NCBI RefSeq assembly: GCF_007096635.1
Contig: NZ_VKAA01000006.1
Coordinates: 209,493-273,492 of the forward strand
From: Mycolicibacterium sp. 018/SC-01/001
GTDB taxonomy: Bacteria > Actinomycetota > Actinomycetes > Mycobacteriales > Mycobacteriaceae
Length of the DNA: 64,000 nucleotides
Direction of reading: 5' to 3'
A program made the position numbers and the translations under genes. Under the pieces are notes generated by a model. That model was given only the letters and a program-made list of their open reading frames with translations, searched no databases and was not told the origin of the DNA. This document shows positions 40,127-49,526 of this stretch, in pieces (position 1 is the first letter of the stretch; the number at the start of each line of letters is the position of its first letter).

Positions 40127-42693
40127 ACCCGGGTCAGGTGGTACTGGACCGTCTTGGTGGAGACGAACAACTCCGCGGCCACCTCCCGGTTCGACAGCCC
40201 CTGGGCCACCAACGCCGTGACCGCCTCCTCCTGCGGCGTCAGCTCGACGCCGTCGCCACGCTGGAGATGCAGGCCGCCGGCTTTGAGCTCACGGTCGCAC
40301 CGCGCGACATAGGTGTGTGCCCCCAACGCCAGGTAGATCTCCCGTGCGGTGCCGATCACCTCGTCAGCCTGCCGTCGTTTACCGGCGCGCCGCAGCGTCT
40401 GACCGTAGGCGAAGTTGACTCGCGCGGTGTCGTAGCGCAGCGGCAAGCCGCTCAGCAGATCCAGTGACCGATCGAACGACCTTGTCGCAGCGTGGATGTC
40501 GCCGAGCGCACCGTGCCAGCGGCCGCGTGCGTACCCGAGGCGGGCCTGCGCCGACCGGTGCCCGCGCGCACGGGCCCGCTGCTCGTGCGGGACGAGAAAG
40601 CGGTCGGCCTCCTCGGGGCGTCCGGCGAGGACGAGGGCGTTGGCGACCAGGTCGGGCCACGGCCAGTACCCGGGCTCCTGCAGCGACGTGCCGGGGGCCA
40701 TCGCGATCAGGGCCTGCGTGTGCTGCAGGACCTTGGCGTAGTCGGCCTCCGCCTCGGCGATCTGGGCCCGCGCCAACGCGGCGGGAATCAGCATCATCTC
40801 GTAGTCGGCCGTCACCGTCGACGCACGACGCGATGCCTGCGCCGCGGCCGCCCAGTCGCCGCGCAGCCCAGCGATCTGCGCAGCAGTCCACTCCAGAAGC
40901 GGTGTGGCGATCACGATTCCGCTGATCGCGGCCAGCTCCCGCCCGCGCGCCACCGAATCCATCGCGCGGTCCCACTCCCCCGTCGCGAACTGCACCCGCG
41001 CCAGCCAGGCCAGCGACCACAGCGTGATCCGCCGCGACCCGCCCAGTCCAGCCAGGGCCACCGCGCTCTCCAGACTCGCCCGCGCACCGCCCATGTCGTC
41101 GCGAACCAGCTGCACCCAGCCGCGCCCCATGACCACGCGCTGCCCCTGGGGGCCATGCCGGACCCGCGCGCTGAGGGTGTCATAGGCGGCGGCGGCTCGC
41201 CGCGGGTGTCCGGCGGCCAGCAGACCGAGGCCGCGGATGGCAGCCGACTCGATGCCCGCCGGTGAGTCGCTGTCTGCGAGGTCGAGTGCACGATCTGCCC
41301 ACGCGACGAGTTCCTCACCGCGGCAACGGACGAGAGCGTGCAAGACATGCCGCTGAGCCACCAGTGCCGCGGTGTCGGGTTCGCGCACGGGGTTGACGAT
41401 GTCGGCGGCCCGCGCCAGCCGGACCTCGGCTTCGGCCGCCCGGCCGCGCAGAATCGCAAGATAGGCCAGAACAGCGTTGCGCAAGGGGGTTTCGCGCAGA
41501 CTCTCGACCGTCGGCACGTGCGCGGCGGCCGCCACGCAATCACCGGCCGCCACCAGGGCGTCGACGGAGCGCGTGATCCGCTCGTCGTGGCGTAACGGAT
41601 CCGCGGTCAGCCGCGCCGCGTCCCGGTAGAGCCGTGCCGCCTGCGCCCATGCCCCCTCGCCCGCGTGTTCGTCCGCGTGCTGCGCGACCTCGTCGGCGAG
41701 GGCGTCATCGGGAGTGGGCGTGGCCGCGACGAGATGCCCGAGTCGGTCAGCGGAATCGGTGACGATCTCCGCCGCGCGCCGATGCGCTGCGGCCGCACCG
41801 GCCACGCCCATCGTCTCGATGACGGCGGCGCGGACGAGGCGGTCGGCCAGCCGAGGTTCGAAGGGTGCGGGCGCCACGACCAGACCGGCCGACAGTGCGC
41901 TGTCCAGAGCCGGCAGCGGGTCGGCGAGGTCGGCCAGCGCCGCGGCGTCCGCCAGTGTCGCCCGGTCGCCGAGGACGGCCAGCGCCTCGATGAACGCCCG
42001 AGCGCCGGCACCGCAGGCGGACAACAGCTCCCGCGTGCGGGTGACGACGCGACGCGGTGCGGGAAGCTGCGCATCCGGCAGCGCCCACGTGGCGTCGGGC
42101 ACCTCGTCGAGTAGAGCGAGGACGTCGCCGGGGTTGCCGGCGGTGTGATCAGCCAGGTTCGCCAGCATCGCCGGATGCAGAGCCCTGCCGCGGGCAGCCA
42201 CCAGTTGCGCGATAGCGTGCTGCGCCAGCCCGGGCAGCGGCACGGTGTCTGCGCCCAGTTCCGGGAGCCACGGCGGCGACGTGGCCACCGCCATGACGAC
42301 CAGCACCGCGATGCCGCGGTGGTGGCGCAGCAGGGTCGACAGCGCCTGCACGGACTCGATGTCGGCGTATTCGGCGTCGTCGATGACGATCAGCGCCGGC
42401 CCGACGCCGATGCCTTCGCGCAGATGCGTTGCCGCCTGGACCGGATCGCCGGGTGTCGCGCCCTGCAGGAGTTGTTCCACGATGCCGAACGGCATTCCGG
42501 ATTCCCATGCGGCGCCGCGCGCCCACAGTGCCTCGGGGTGGCGAGCCGTCAGCGCGCGCAACAGTGCGGTCTTCCCGGCCCCGGGCCCGGCGCAGATCGC
42601 GACCGAGGCGGCACCGTCGGTGACGGTGCCGCGCAGGCGATCGGCGAGGTCGGCGAGTTCGCTGTCCCGCCCGACGCAATCGGTCGTGCGCAC
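40072..42693 (-). CDS. Large ATPase LuxR-family (LAL) transcriptional regulator
   Basis: 873-residue LAL regulator. N-terminal ATPase with Walker [15 protein letters not shown] (about 28-41) and Walker [19 protein letters not shown]; long TPR-like helical middle (about 330-800); C-terminal LuxR helix-turn-helix ([39 protein letters not shown]). GTG 42693 is chosen as the homology start; a TACGAT hexamer lies 6 bp upstream (leaderless). Set between the pca and ben modules, it may control one or both, but no target can be read from sequence. Confidence 0.88.
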   Translation of the reverse strand: MRTTDCVGRDSELADLADRLRGTVTDGAASVAICAGPGAGKTALLRALTARHPEALWARGAAWESGMPFGIVEQLLQGATPGDPVQAATHLREGIGVGPALIVIDDAEYADIESVQALSTLLRHHRGIAVLVVMAVATSPPWLPELGADTVPLPGLAQHAIAQLVAARGRALHPAMLANLADHTAGNPGDVLALLDEVPDATWALPDAQLPAPRRVVTRTRELLSACGAGARAFIEALAVLGDRATLADAAALADLADPLPALDSALSAGLVVAPAPFEPRLADRLVRAAVIETMGVAGAAAAHRRAAEIVTDSADRLGHLVAATPTPDDALADEVAQHADEHAGEGAWAQAARLYRDAARLTADPLRHDERITRSVDALVAAGDCVAAAAHVPTVESLRETPLRNAVLAYLAILRGRAAEAEVRLARAADIVNPVREPDTAALVAQRHVLHALVRCRGEELVAWADRALDLADSDSPAGIESAAIRGLGLLAAGHPRRAAAAYDTLSARVRHGPQGQRVVMGRGWVQLVRDDMGGARASLESAVALAGLGGSRRITLWSLAWLARVQFATGEWDRAMDSVARGRELAAISGIVIATPLLEWTAAQIAGLRGDWAAAAQASRRASTVTADYEMMLIPAALARAQIAEAEADYAKVLQHTQALIAMAPGTSLQEPGYWPWPDLVANALVLAGRPEEADRFLVPHEQRARARGHRSAQARLGYARGRWHGALGDIHAATRSFDRSLDLLSGLPLRYDTARVNFAYGQTLRRAGKRRQADEVIGTAREIYLALGAHTYVARCDRELKAGGLHLQRGDGVELTPQEEAVTALVAQGLSNREVAAELFVSTKTVQYHLTRVYAKLGVRSRAELAASRR

Positions 42694-42725
42694 CGCCTCA
42701 TCGTAAAGGGGGTTCGGCCGTTCCC

Positions 42726-42806
42726 GGTTCAGCCGCCGTCGCCGGAGGCGACAATTCAGCCACCGTCGCCGGAGGCGACAATTCAGCCACAGTCGCCCCC
42801 GGCGAC
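42726..42806 (-). repeat. Three tandem 27-bp copies of the fusion gene's 3' end
   Basis: Copies at 42780-42806, 42753-42779 and 42726-42752 (read on the minus strand). Each contains GTCGCC-N3-GGCGAC (6-bp stem, 3-base loop) followed by a TGA; the first copy is the true gene end (VAGGDCG-stop), the other two repeat it downstream. Copies differ at only a few bases. They form a series of three hairpins that could act as a terminator or protect the mRNA 3' end. Confidence 0.9.
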
Positions 42807-45350
42807 CGGTAACACCGTGCCGGTGATGTAGCTGGCTTCGTCGGAGGCCAGGAAGCACAGCGCCGCCGCCTGTTCGTCGAGCGTGCCGTAGCGCTTCATC
42901 AGCGATGAGCCGAGGGTCTGGTCGATGTGGGCGTCGAACCACGCCTGCTCGGTGTCGTTGCGCGGCTGGGGAGTTCCGCGGGAGATCCGCCGCGGCGGTG
43001 CCGCTGTGCCGCCCGGCGCGGTGGCGACCACGCGGATGCCGTCGTCGGCGTATTCCATCGCCAGCGACGCCGTCAGCGCGTTGATCGCGCCCTTGGCAGC
43101 GGAATAAGGAATCCGGTGGATGCCCCGGGTCGCCGCGGACGACACGTTGACGATCACGCCGCGGCCTCGCTCGACCATCGAGGGCAGGGCCGCGCGACAG
43201 GCATACAGCGTCGTCATCAGCGACCTGTCGATCTCGGCGCGGATCTCGTCATCGCTGAACTCGGTGAACGGCTTGAAGTTGATCGCGCCGCCGACGTTGT
43301 TGATCAGGACGTCGATGCGGCTGAAGTGTTCCACGGCGTCGGCGATCATCGACTCCGCGCCGCCCCAGGTCTCCAGGTCCGCGAGAACCGGTAGCGCCGT
43401 GCCACCGCGCGCAGTCAGGTCGTCCGCGATCTCGGTGACCAACTCGGCGCGGTCGACCAGCACGACGGTGCCGCCTTCGGCACTGATGCGCCGCGCGGTG
43501 CGCTCGCCGATGCCCTGCGCCGCACCGGTGATCACGACGACCTTGCCGGCGAACCGGCCCGGGGTGACGAATGCAGGCGTCTGATCTGCCGTCGCGTCCG
43601 ACATCGCCCGGCGCATGGTCTGTTTCGAGCGTTCGGCGTGCGCGACGATCAGCGACCGCGCGGTGTCGCGATCACCGGCCTCGAACGCGTCGACGATCTC
43701 GACGTGGTCGGTGGCGCACCGCGGATGGCACCACGTGGCGTTGCGCAGCACCTCACTCATCCGTCCCTTGACGCCGAGGGCCTGGTACGCCTGCAGCAGA
43801 TGGTCGTTGCCGGTGAGCGTGAACAGGTAGTCGTGGAACGCGGCGTTGGTCGCGGTGTACTGGGCGGCGTCGACGAAGCGGTCACCGTCGACGTAGGGCA
43901 GGGTCGCTTCGGCCAGCAGTCGGTACCCGGCGAGCTGACCGGTGGTGAGGCGTCCCAGGGTCAATTCCACGGCTCCGAGTTCGAGCGCCTGCCTGGCTTC
44001 GAACAGTGCATCGGAGGCGTGCACCTCCGGATGTTCCTCGCCGATCTCGTACCCGTCCTCGGCGATCACGGCGGCCGGCGCCTGGGCGCGGGTGAACACC
44101 GCCTGGCCGGCGATGTCGCGGGACGCACCGGCGATCAATGCCCCGCTGTCAAGATCGAGCGGATCGTTGTGGTGCATCGGGCCTCCGCCGAGCACCGAGA
44201 TCGGCTGCGCCGCAAGCATGTTCTGGCCCGCGACCCCGCGGGCGTCGGGGCTGCACAGCAGTGGTGGTAGATCGGCCGGTTTCGCCGCTGCGGGGGACGA
44301 GACCGGCGCCGTGCTGCGACCGCCGTGGGCCAGGGCGAACTTCTCGTAGTAGAAGCCGGTGGGTTCGATGCCCATGCCGGCGAGATGGGTGCGAACCGCC
44401 TCGACCATCGGCGGCGGTCCGCAGAGGTAGACCGCGACGTCGCCGCCGTGAAGGTGGCGCTCGTCGATCAGTGCGGTCACGTAGCCCCTGTTGCGGGCTC
44501 GCGACGTCGGGTCCGAGACGCAGTGGTCCCAGGTGAATGCGGGCAGAGCCTGCTCGAGGGTGACGATCTCGTCGAGGGCCACCAGATCCTCGTCCGAACT
44601 GACCCCGTAGATCAGGTGCACGGCGCGGGTGCTGCCGGCATCGCACAGCGTACGCAGCATCGACAGGATCGGCGCCAGACCGGTACCGCCGGCCAACAGC
44701 AGCACGGGACGATCGCTCTCGCGCAGGAAGAACGAGCCGTTGGGCCCGCTGAACGTGACCGTGTCACCGACGGCGGCCCGCGAGCTCAGGTAGTCCGACA
44801 TGGCTCCACCCGGTGTCAGCTTCACCAGGAAAGTGAGTAGCTCTTCGTGGGGGGCGTTCGAGAACGAGTAGGAGCGAACCTGATCGGTGCCTGGCACCGC
44901 GATGTTCACGTATTGCCCTGGCAGGAAGGCCAATTCGGCGCGGTTGGGGATGTGCAACCCGACCGACATCGTCGTCGCGGACAGCCGGTCGAGTCGGGCC
45001 ACCGTGGCGGTATATGTCGCGGCCTGGGTTTTGGCGACGTCGGACGTGCTGGCGATCTGCAACACGAGATCCGACCGGGGCCTCATGCTGCAGGGCAGCA
45101 CATAACCGGCCGCGGCCTCGTCGGCCGACAGCGCGTCGTCGATGTAGGTGCCGCCGTCGTAGCGTCCCGATTCGCACAGCGCCTTGCAGGTGCCGCAGGC
45201 GCCGTCGCGGCAGTCCAGCGGGATGTTGATGCGCTGGCGGTAGGACGCGTCGGCGACGGTCTGATCGTCACGGCAGGTGATGAAGCGGGTCACCCCGTCT
45301 TCGAAACTCAACGCGACGGAGTGGGTTCGCGTCTCGGTCTGGACGGTCAT
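42783..45350 (-). CDS. BenC-FCD-BenD fusion: benzoate dioxygenase reductase, FCD domain and diol dehydrogenase
   Basis: One uninterrupted 855-codon gene. Residues 1-100: plant-type 2Fe-2S ferredoxin (C47, C52, C55, C87). 110-340: FAD/NAD reductase (RSYS at 159, GGTGLAP at 221, CGPPPM at 310). Together this is BenC, which feeds electrons to BenAB. 400-590: helical FCD domain like GntR effector domains (ALELGAVELTLGRLTTGQLA; conserved His506, His549, His571). 600-855: short-chain dehydrogenase (TGAAQGIGER at 608, NNVGG at 694, S738, Y749-x3-K753), matching BenD, which oxidises the cis-diol to catechol. No stop, frameshift or good internal ribosome site is seen at the joints; an in-frame ATG (MSDATADQTP, codon 583) has none. 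It lies 9 bp after benB. Confidence 0.93.
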   Translation of the reverse strand: MTVQTETRTHSVALSFEDGVTRFITCRDDQTVADASYRQRINIPLDCRDGACGTCKALCESGRYDGGTYIDDALSADEAAAGYVLPCSMRPRSDLVLQIASTSDVAKTQAATYTATVARLDRLSATTMSVGLHIPNRAELAFLPGQYVNIAVPGTDQVRSYSFSNAPHEELLTFLVKLTPGGAMSDYLSSRAAVGDTVTFSGPNGSFFLRESDRPVLLLAGGTGLAPILSMLRTLCDAGSTRAVHLIYGVSSDEDLVALDEIVTLEQALPAFTWDHCVSDPTSRARNRGYVTALIDERHLHGGDVAVYLCGPPPMVEAVRTHLAGMGIEPTGFYYEKFALAHGGRSTAPVSSPAAAKPADLPPLLCSPDARGVAGQNMLAAQPISVLGGGPMHHNDPLDLDSGALIAGASRDIAGQAVFTRAQAPAAVIAEDGYEIGEEHPEVHASDALFEARQALELGAVELTLGRLTTGQLAGYRLLAEATLPYVDGDRFVDAAQYTATNAAFHDYLFTLTGNDHLLQAYQALGVKGRMSEVLRNATWCHPRCATDHVEIVDAFEAGDRDTARSLIVAHAERSKQTMRRAMSDATADQTPAFVTPGRFAGKVVVITGAAQGIGERTARRISAEGGTVVLVDRAELVTEIADDLTARGGTALPVLADLETWGGAESMIADAVEHFSRIDVLINNVGGAINFKPFTEFSDDEIRAEIDRSLMTTLYACRAALPSMVERGRGVIVNVSSAATRGIHRIPYSAAKGAINALTASLAMEYADDGIRVVATAPGGTAAPPRRISRGTPQPRNDTEQAWFDAHIDQTLGSSLMKRYGTLDEQAAALCFLASDEASYITGTVLPVAGGDCG

Positions 45351-45359
45351 CAGATCCTC

Positions 45360-45884
45360 CTAGACGTGGTAGACGTCCACCACGTGGTGGATGTAGTCGT
45401 TTTTCAAGACCACGGTCTTGCGGCGGATGAGCGGCTGCGGACCGCTGAAGTCGATCGTGTAGAACGAGGTGCCGTAGTACGGGTCGACTGTCTTGTAGCG
45501 GAAATACATGGTGTGCCAGTTGAATCGGACATCGACGAGATCACCGCGCCGTTCGATGACCTCGACGTTGCTGATGTTGTGACTGGTGCGCGGCTCGGGT
45601 AGCGACGTCGCCGACGAGCGCTCGGTGCGGATGCGGAACACCCGATCCTCCAGCCCGCCCTTGTTGGCGTAGTAGATCAGCGAGATGTCGCGTTGCGGGT
45701 CCTCGACCAGTCGGTCGTCGTCGTCCCACGCAGGCATCCAGTAGACGACGTCCTCGGCGTAGCAGTCGAGCCACTTCTCGAACTCTCGGTCGTCGAGGTA
45801 GCGGACCTCGCGGTAGAGAAACTGCTCGATCATGTTCTGTGTGATGAGAGTGCCTGTCGCACTTCCATTCTCGATGGTCGTCAT
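45360..45884 (-). CDS. benB: Benzoate 1,2-dioxygenase, small subunit
   Basis: 174-residue beta subunit of a ring-hydroxylating dioxygenase: LITQNMIEQFLYREVRYLDD, WLDCYAEDVVYWMPAWDDDD, and the RKTVVLKNDYIHHVVDVYHV ending are family features. ATG 45884 (MTTIENGSATG) is preferred because AGGAGAAC lies 5-6 bp upstream; it begins 1 bp after the benA stop. Confidence 0.94.
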   Translation of the reverse strand: MTTIENGSATGTLITQNMIEQFLYREVRYLDDREFEKWLDCYAEDVVYWMPAWDDDDRLVEDPQRDISLIYYANKGGLEDRVFRIRTERSSATSLPEPRTSHNISNVEVIERRGDLVDVRFNWHTMYFRYKTVDPYYGTSFYTIDFSGPQPLIRRKTVVLKNDYIHHVVDVYHV

Positions 45885-45885
45885 G

Positions 45886-47262
45886 TCAGTTCTCCTCACC
45901 GTTGTCGCGGGCCACTGCCGCGCGCATCGTGTCCAGCCAGTACCCGTGCTGCACGGGGTAGACGCCCTCGTCCTCGTTCTTGACCCCCGACGACAACACG
46001 CCGGTCATGCCCAGCGAGCGGGCGACGTCGTCGGGCCCGCTGAGCCAGTGCTCCGCGCCGCGGCTCATGTCGTTCCACGGAGCGGCCTGCGCCCGGAATG
46101 TGAGCTGGCAGGAGCGGAACTCCTCGAGATCGTCCGGGGTCGCCATGCCGGAGGCATTGAAGAAGTCCTCGTACTGCCGGATCCGGTGCGCCCGGGCGGC
46201 ATCGCTTTCGCCTTTGGGCGCGATGCAATAGATCGTCACTTCGGTCTTGTCGGGGGCGATCGGCCGGAAGTGCCGGATCTGCGTCGAGAACTGGTCCATC
46301 ACATAGACATTCGGGTAGATGCACAGGTTGCGCGATCCCTTCACCATGAAATCGCCCTTGGCCTCGCCGAACGTCTCCTTCAGCTCGTCGAGCTTGTCCC
46401 ACAGCGGCCGGTCCTGTGGATTGGCCGCCCAGGTCCACAGGCACAGGTGACCGTTCGGGAACGACCAGTAGCCGCCACCGGATTTGCCCCAGCTGCCGGC
46501 GTCGAGAGCTTTGGTGACGTTCGCCGATTCACCGGTGTTGCGCCGGCTGGTGGTGGCGGCGTAGTTCCAGTGCGTGGCCGTCACGTGGTAACCGTCAGCG
46601 CCGTTCTCGGCCTGCACCTTCCAGTTGCCGTCGTAGGTGTAGGTCGACGAGCCACGCAGCACCTCCAGCCCGTCCGGGGACTGGTCGACCAGCATGTCGA
46701 TGACGGTCGTGGCGTCACCGAGGTGTTCGCGCAGGGGAACGACGTCGGGGTTGAGGCTGCCGAACAGGAAGCCACGGTAGCTGTCGAAGCGGGCGACCTT
46801 CGTCATGTTGTGGCTTCCGTCGACGTCGAATGACGCGGGATAGCCGGCGCCGTCGGGGTCTTTCACCTTCAACAGGGTCCCGTCGTTGCGGAACGTCCAG
46901 CCGTGGAACGGGCAGGTCAGCGTCATGCGGTTGTCGGTCTTGCGCCGGCAGATCATCGCGCCGCGGTGCGCGCAGGCGTTGATCAGCAGGTGGAGGTCTC
47001 CACCCTTGTCGCGGGTGATCACCACCGGCTGCCTGCCGATGGAGGTGGTGAAGTAGGCACCGGGCTCTTCGACCTGGCTCTCGTGGGCGAGGTACACCCA
47101 GTTGCCTTCGAAAATGTGCTTCATCTCCAACTCGAAGATGTCCTCGTCGGTGAAAATGCGGCGGTTGGTGCGGTAGATGCCCGCCTGCGGGTCGTCGACG
47201 ACCGCGTTGGCGAGGATCTCGTCGACCCGGCTCTGCCCGTGATCGGTGGTCGATGCGCTCAT
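45886..47262 (-). CDS. benA: Benzoate 1,2-dioxygenase, large subunit
   Basis: 458-residue Rieske oxygenase alpha subunit that dihydroxylates benzoate to the 1,2-cis-diol. Rieske cluster ligands C97, H99 ([11 protein letters not shown]) and C117, H120 ([10 protein letters not shown]); mononuclear iron ligands D223/H226/H231 region in [14 protein letters not shown]. The length and the [20 protein letters not shown] opening fit BenA. ATG 47262 has GGAGG 6 bp upstream; an upstream in-frame ATG at 47295 is rejected. Substrate specificity for benzoate is inferred from the full ben-cat-pca context. Confidence 0.93.
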   Translation of the reverse strand: MSASTTDHGQSRVDEILANAVVDDPQAGIYRTNRRIFTDEDIFELEMKHIFEGNWVYLAHESQVEEPGAYFTTSIGRQPVVITRDKGGDLHLLINACAHRGAMICRRKTDNRMTLTCPFHGWTFRNDGTLLKVKDPDGAGYPASFDVDGSHNMTKVARFDSYRGFLFGSLNPDVVPLREHLGDATTVIDMLVDQSPDGLEVLRGSSTYTYDGNWKVQAENGADGYHVTATHWNYAATTSRRNTGESANVTKALDAGSWGKSGGGYWSFPNGHLCLWTWAANPQDRPLWDKLDELKETFGEAKGDFMVKGSRNLCIYPNVYVMDQFSTQIRHFRPIAPDKTEVTIYCIAPKGESDAARAHRIRQYEDFFNASGMATPDDLEEFRSCQLTFRAQAAPWNDMSRGAEHWLSGPDDVARSLGMTGVLSSGVKNEDEGVYPVQHGYWLDTMRAAVARDNGEEN

Positions 47263-47314
47263 GTGTGCCTCCAGGAAAGTGATGCCTATCAGCACTGTCG
47301 CAGTCAGTGGCGGC

Positions 47315-47345
47315 GGTCACACTAGGCATTTCCCTAGTCCTGACC
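47315..47345. promoter_or_regulatory. Long palindromic operator upstream of benA
   Basis: Nested dyad: outer arms GGTCA (47315-47319) and TGACC (47341-47345), inner arms ACTAGG (47321-47326) and CCTAGT (47333-47338) around CATTTC. It lies 53-83 bp upstream of the benA start in the 209-bp gap between benA and the divergent LysR gene, so it is best read as a regulator binding site for the ben promoter. Which regulator binds is unknown. Confidence 0.65.
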
Positions 47346-47434
47346 ACGCGCGTCATTCATCGACAGAAGTCATCAATAAGTCGAAACTATGTCTTTGTCA
47401 TCTATGGGTCGGCGGGCTTACCGTCGGACGTGTC

Positions 47435-47451
47435 GGTCGTCACACACGACC
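47435..47451. promoter_or_regulatory. Palindrome upstream of the LysR-catBAC operon
   Basis: GGTCGT-CACAC-ACGACC, 6-bp perfect arms, ending 20 bp before the LysR ATG. Could be an autoregulatory operator or a leader hairpin. A copy of ATCAATAA (47372-47379), shared with the other LysR-pcaF gap, lies further upstream. Confidence 0.45.
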
Positions 47452-47471
47452 CCGGAACGGACAGGAAGCAC

Positions 47472-48368
47472 ATGGAGCTGCGACATCTGCGCTACTTCGC
47501 CGCCGTGGCCGAGACCTGCCATTTCGGCCAGGCGGCCGACATGCTGCACATCGCGCAGCCCGCTCTGTCGTATTCGATACGCCAGTTGGAAGACGAACTC
47601 GGCGTCAGCCTCTTCACCCGCACCACCCGCCAGGTGTCGCTGACCGCGGCCGGCGAATTCCTGAAAACCGAAGCTGTCCGGCTGCTGGCCGGCGTCGATG
47701 ATGCCGAACGAGGGGTGCGCAGGATCGCCGCGGGCCGCAGCGGGCTGCTTCGGGTGGGGCTGACGGGAACGGCGGCGTTCTCCCACCTGCCGCGCCTGGC
47801 GCGGGTGCTGCGCCAGGAGCTTCCCGGGGTGGTCTTGGAGATCAACGCCGACGCGCTCACCCCTGCTCAGTGTGACCAGTTGCGCTCCGGCGCCATGGAC
47901 ATCGGGGTGCTACGTCCGCCCGCGGTCGGCGATGACATCGCCCTGCACACCATCGACACCGAAGACCTGGTGCTCGTCGTCCCGGCCGATCATCGCCTCG
48001 CCGCCGAGCCCGTGGTCTCGATGGCAGACCTGCGCAGCGAAGCGTTCATCGAGTACGCCAGCCGCGAATCGGCTGTCAACGACGCAGTGCTGCGCAGCTG
48101 CAAGCGCGCAGGGTTCGTCCCCCACCGCGAGCACGCCGCGCCCGGTACGGCGGTGTTGCTCGCCCTCGTCGCCGCCGGTCTCGGCGTCGCGGTGTTGCCG
48201 TCCTCGGTGCGCGCGCTGCCGTTGCAGGGCCTCGTCTTTCGCGATCTGGTCGACGGCGGCACCATCGACCTGGCGCTGGCGTGGCGCCGCAGCGCTGACA
48301 ATCCCGTGGTCGACGCCGTCATAGCCGTCCTGTCCTCGCACTTCCAGACCCGTGTGGAGTCATCGTGA
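47472..48368 (+). CDS. LysR-family regulator, probable CatR/BenM-like
   Basis: 298-residue LysR regulator: MELRHLRYFAAVAETCHFGQ, MLHIAQPALSYSIRQLEDEL, effector domain from about residue 90 (LLRVGLTGTAAFSHLPRLAR, DIGVLRPPAVGDDI). It is divergent from benA and its stop overlaps catB's GTG, so it is placed to regulate both and is co-transcribed with catBAC. CatR and BenM of other bacteria sense cis,cis-muconate and benzoate; that role is inferred here. Confidence 0.88.
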   Translation: MELRHLRYFAAVAETCHFGQAADMLHIAQPALSYSIRQLEDELGVSLFTRTTRQVSLTAAGEFLKTEAVRLLAGVDDAERGVRRIAAGRSGLLRVGLTGTAAFSHLPRLARVLRQELPGVVLEINADALTPAQCDQLRSGAMDIGVLRPPAVGDDIALHTIDTEDLVLVVPADHRLAAEPVVSMADLRSEAFIEYASRESAVNDAVLRSCKRAGFVPHREHAAPGTAVLLALVAAGLGVAVLPSSVRALPLQGLVFRDLVDGGTIDLALAWRRSADNPVVDAVIAVLSSHFQTRVESS

Positions 48369-49468
48369 AAATCACTGCTGTCGAGGCGATTCCCTTCGTC
48401 ATTCCCTACACCAAGCCGCTGCGGTTCGCCTCCGGCGAGGTGCACCGCGCCGAGCACGTCCTGGTGCGGGTTCACACCGACGACGGGATCGTCGGGATCG
48501 CCGAGGCTCCTCCGCGGCCCTTCACCTACGGCGAGACTCAGACCGGGATCATCGCTGTCATCGAGCAGCTGTTCGCCCCCGCGCTGGTGGGCCTCACGCT
48601 CACCGAGCGGGAAGTGGTCCGCGCGCGGATGGCTCGGACCGTGGGGAATCCGACTGCCAAAGCCGCCGTGGACATGGCGATCTGGGACGCCCTGGGGCGC
48701 ACCCTGCAGGTGCCCGTGACGAGTCTGCTCGGCGGTTTCACCGATCGGATGCGCGTCAGCCACATGCTCGGCTTCGCCGATCCCGCGGCGATGGTGGCCG
48801 AGGCGGAGAAGATGACGGACCTGTACGGCATCACGGTGTTCAAGGTCAAGGTGGGACGCAGGCCTGTCACCTTGGACACTGCGGTCGTCCGCGCGCTGCG
48901 GGAGCGCTTCGGCGACACGGTCGAGCTCTACGTCGACGCCAACCGCGGCTGGACGGCGACGGAGGCGCAGCGCGCCATGGCCGAGATGTCCGACCTCGGG
49001 CTGACTTTCGCCGAAGAACTGTGCCCGGCCGACGACGTCCTGGGCCGCCGCTGGCTCGTCGAGCGTCTCGACGTGCCCTTCATCGCCGACGAGTCGGTGC
49101 CGACGCCGGCCGACGTGACCCGCGAGGTGTTGGGCCGCTCGGCCACCGCGATCAGCATCAAGACCGCCCGCACCGGCTTCACCGACTCCCAGCGGGTGCA
49201 CCACCTCGCCGAGGGCCTCGGGCTGGAAGTCGTGATGGGAAATCAGATCGACGGCCAGCTCGGCAGCGCGTGCAGCGTCGCCTTCGGTGCCGCCTTCGAG
49301 CTGACGTCCCGGCGGGCCGGTGAGCTGTCGAACTTCCTCGACATGGCCGACGACCTGCTGACCGAACCGCTGCGCATCCGCGACGGCCTGCTGCCCGTGC
49401 CCCCCGGCGCCGGACTCGGAGTCGACATCGACACCGACAAGCTCGAGCGCTACCGCACCGATCGCTAG
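48365..49468 (+). CDS. catB: Muconate cycloisomerase
   Basis: 367-residue enolase-superfamily enzyme converting cis,cis-muconate to muconolactone. The catalytic lysine pair is in ITVFKVKVGRR; metal ligands follow in ELYVDANRGWTATEA, AEELCPADD and FIADESVPTPADV. The GTG start (GTGAAAATC) overlaps the LysR stop. Order LysR-catB-catA-catC. Confidence 0.94.
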   Translation: MKITAVEAIPFVIPYTKPLRFASGEVHRAEHVLVRVHTDDGIVGIAEAPPRPFTYGETQTGIIAVIEQLFAPALVGLTLTEREVVRARMARTVGNPTAKAAVDMAIWDALGRTLQVPVTSLLGGFTDRMRVSHMLGFADPAAMVAEAEKMTDLYGITVFKVKVGRRPVTLDTAVVRALRERFGDTVELYVDANRGWTATEAQRAMAEMSDLGLTFAEELCPADDVLGRRWLVERLDVPFIADESVPTPADVTREVLGRSATAISIKTARTGFTDSQRVHHLAEGLGLEVVMGNQIDGQLGSACSVAFGAAFELTSRRAGELSNFLDMADDLLTEPLRIRDGLLPVPPGAGLGVDIDTDKLERYRTDR

Positions 49469-49526
49469 ATCCAGCCGTGTACAGCCCACACGGTACGAGA
49501 ACAGAAGTCACGAAGGAGAATTGACG

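Noticed and set aside
42726..42806. CRISPR-like or satellite array
   Set aside because: Three head-to-tail 27-bp units without spacers, derived from the 3' end of the neighbouring gene; no cas genes nearby.
42693..42942. N-terminal extension of the LAL regulator across the 27-bp repeats
   Set aside because: The extension reads through the repeated hairpins and into the fusion gene with low-complexity Arg/Leu sequence; homology begins at the GTG 42693.
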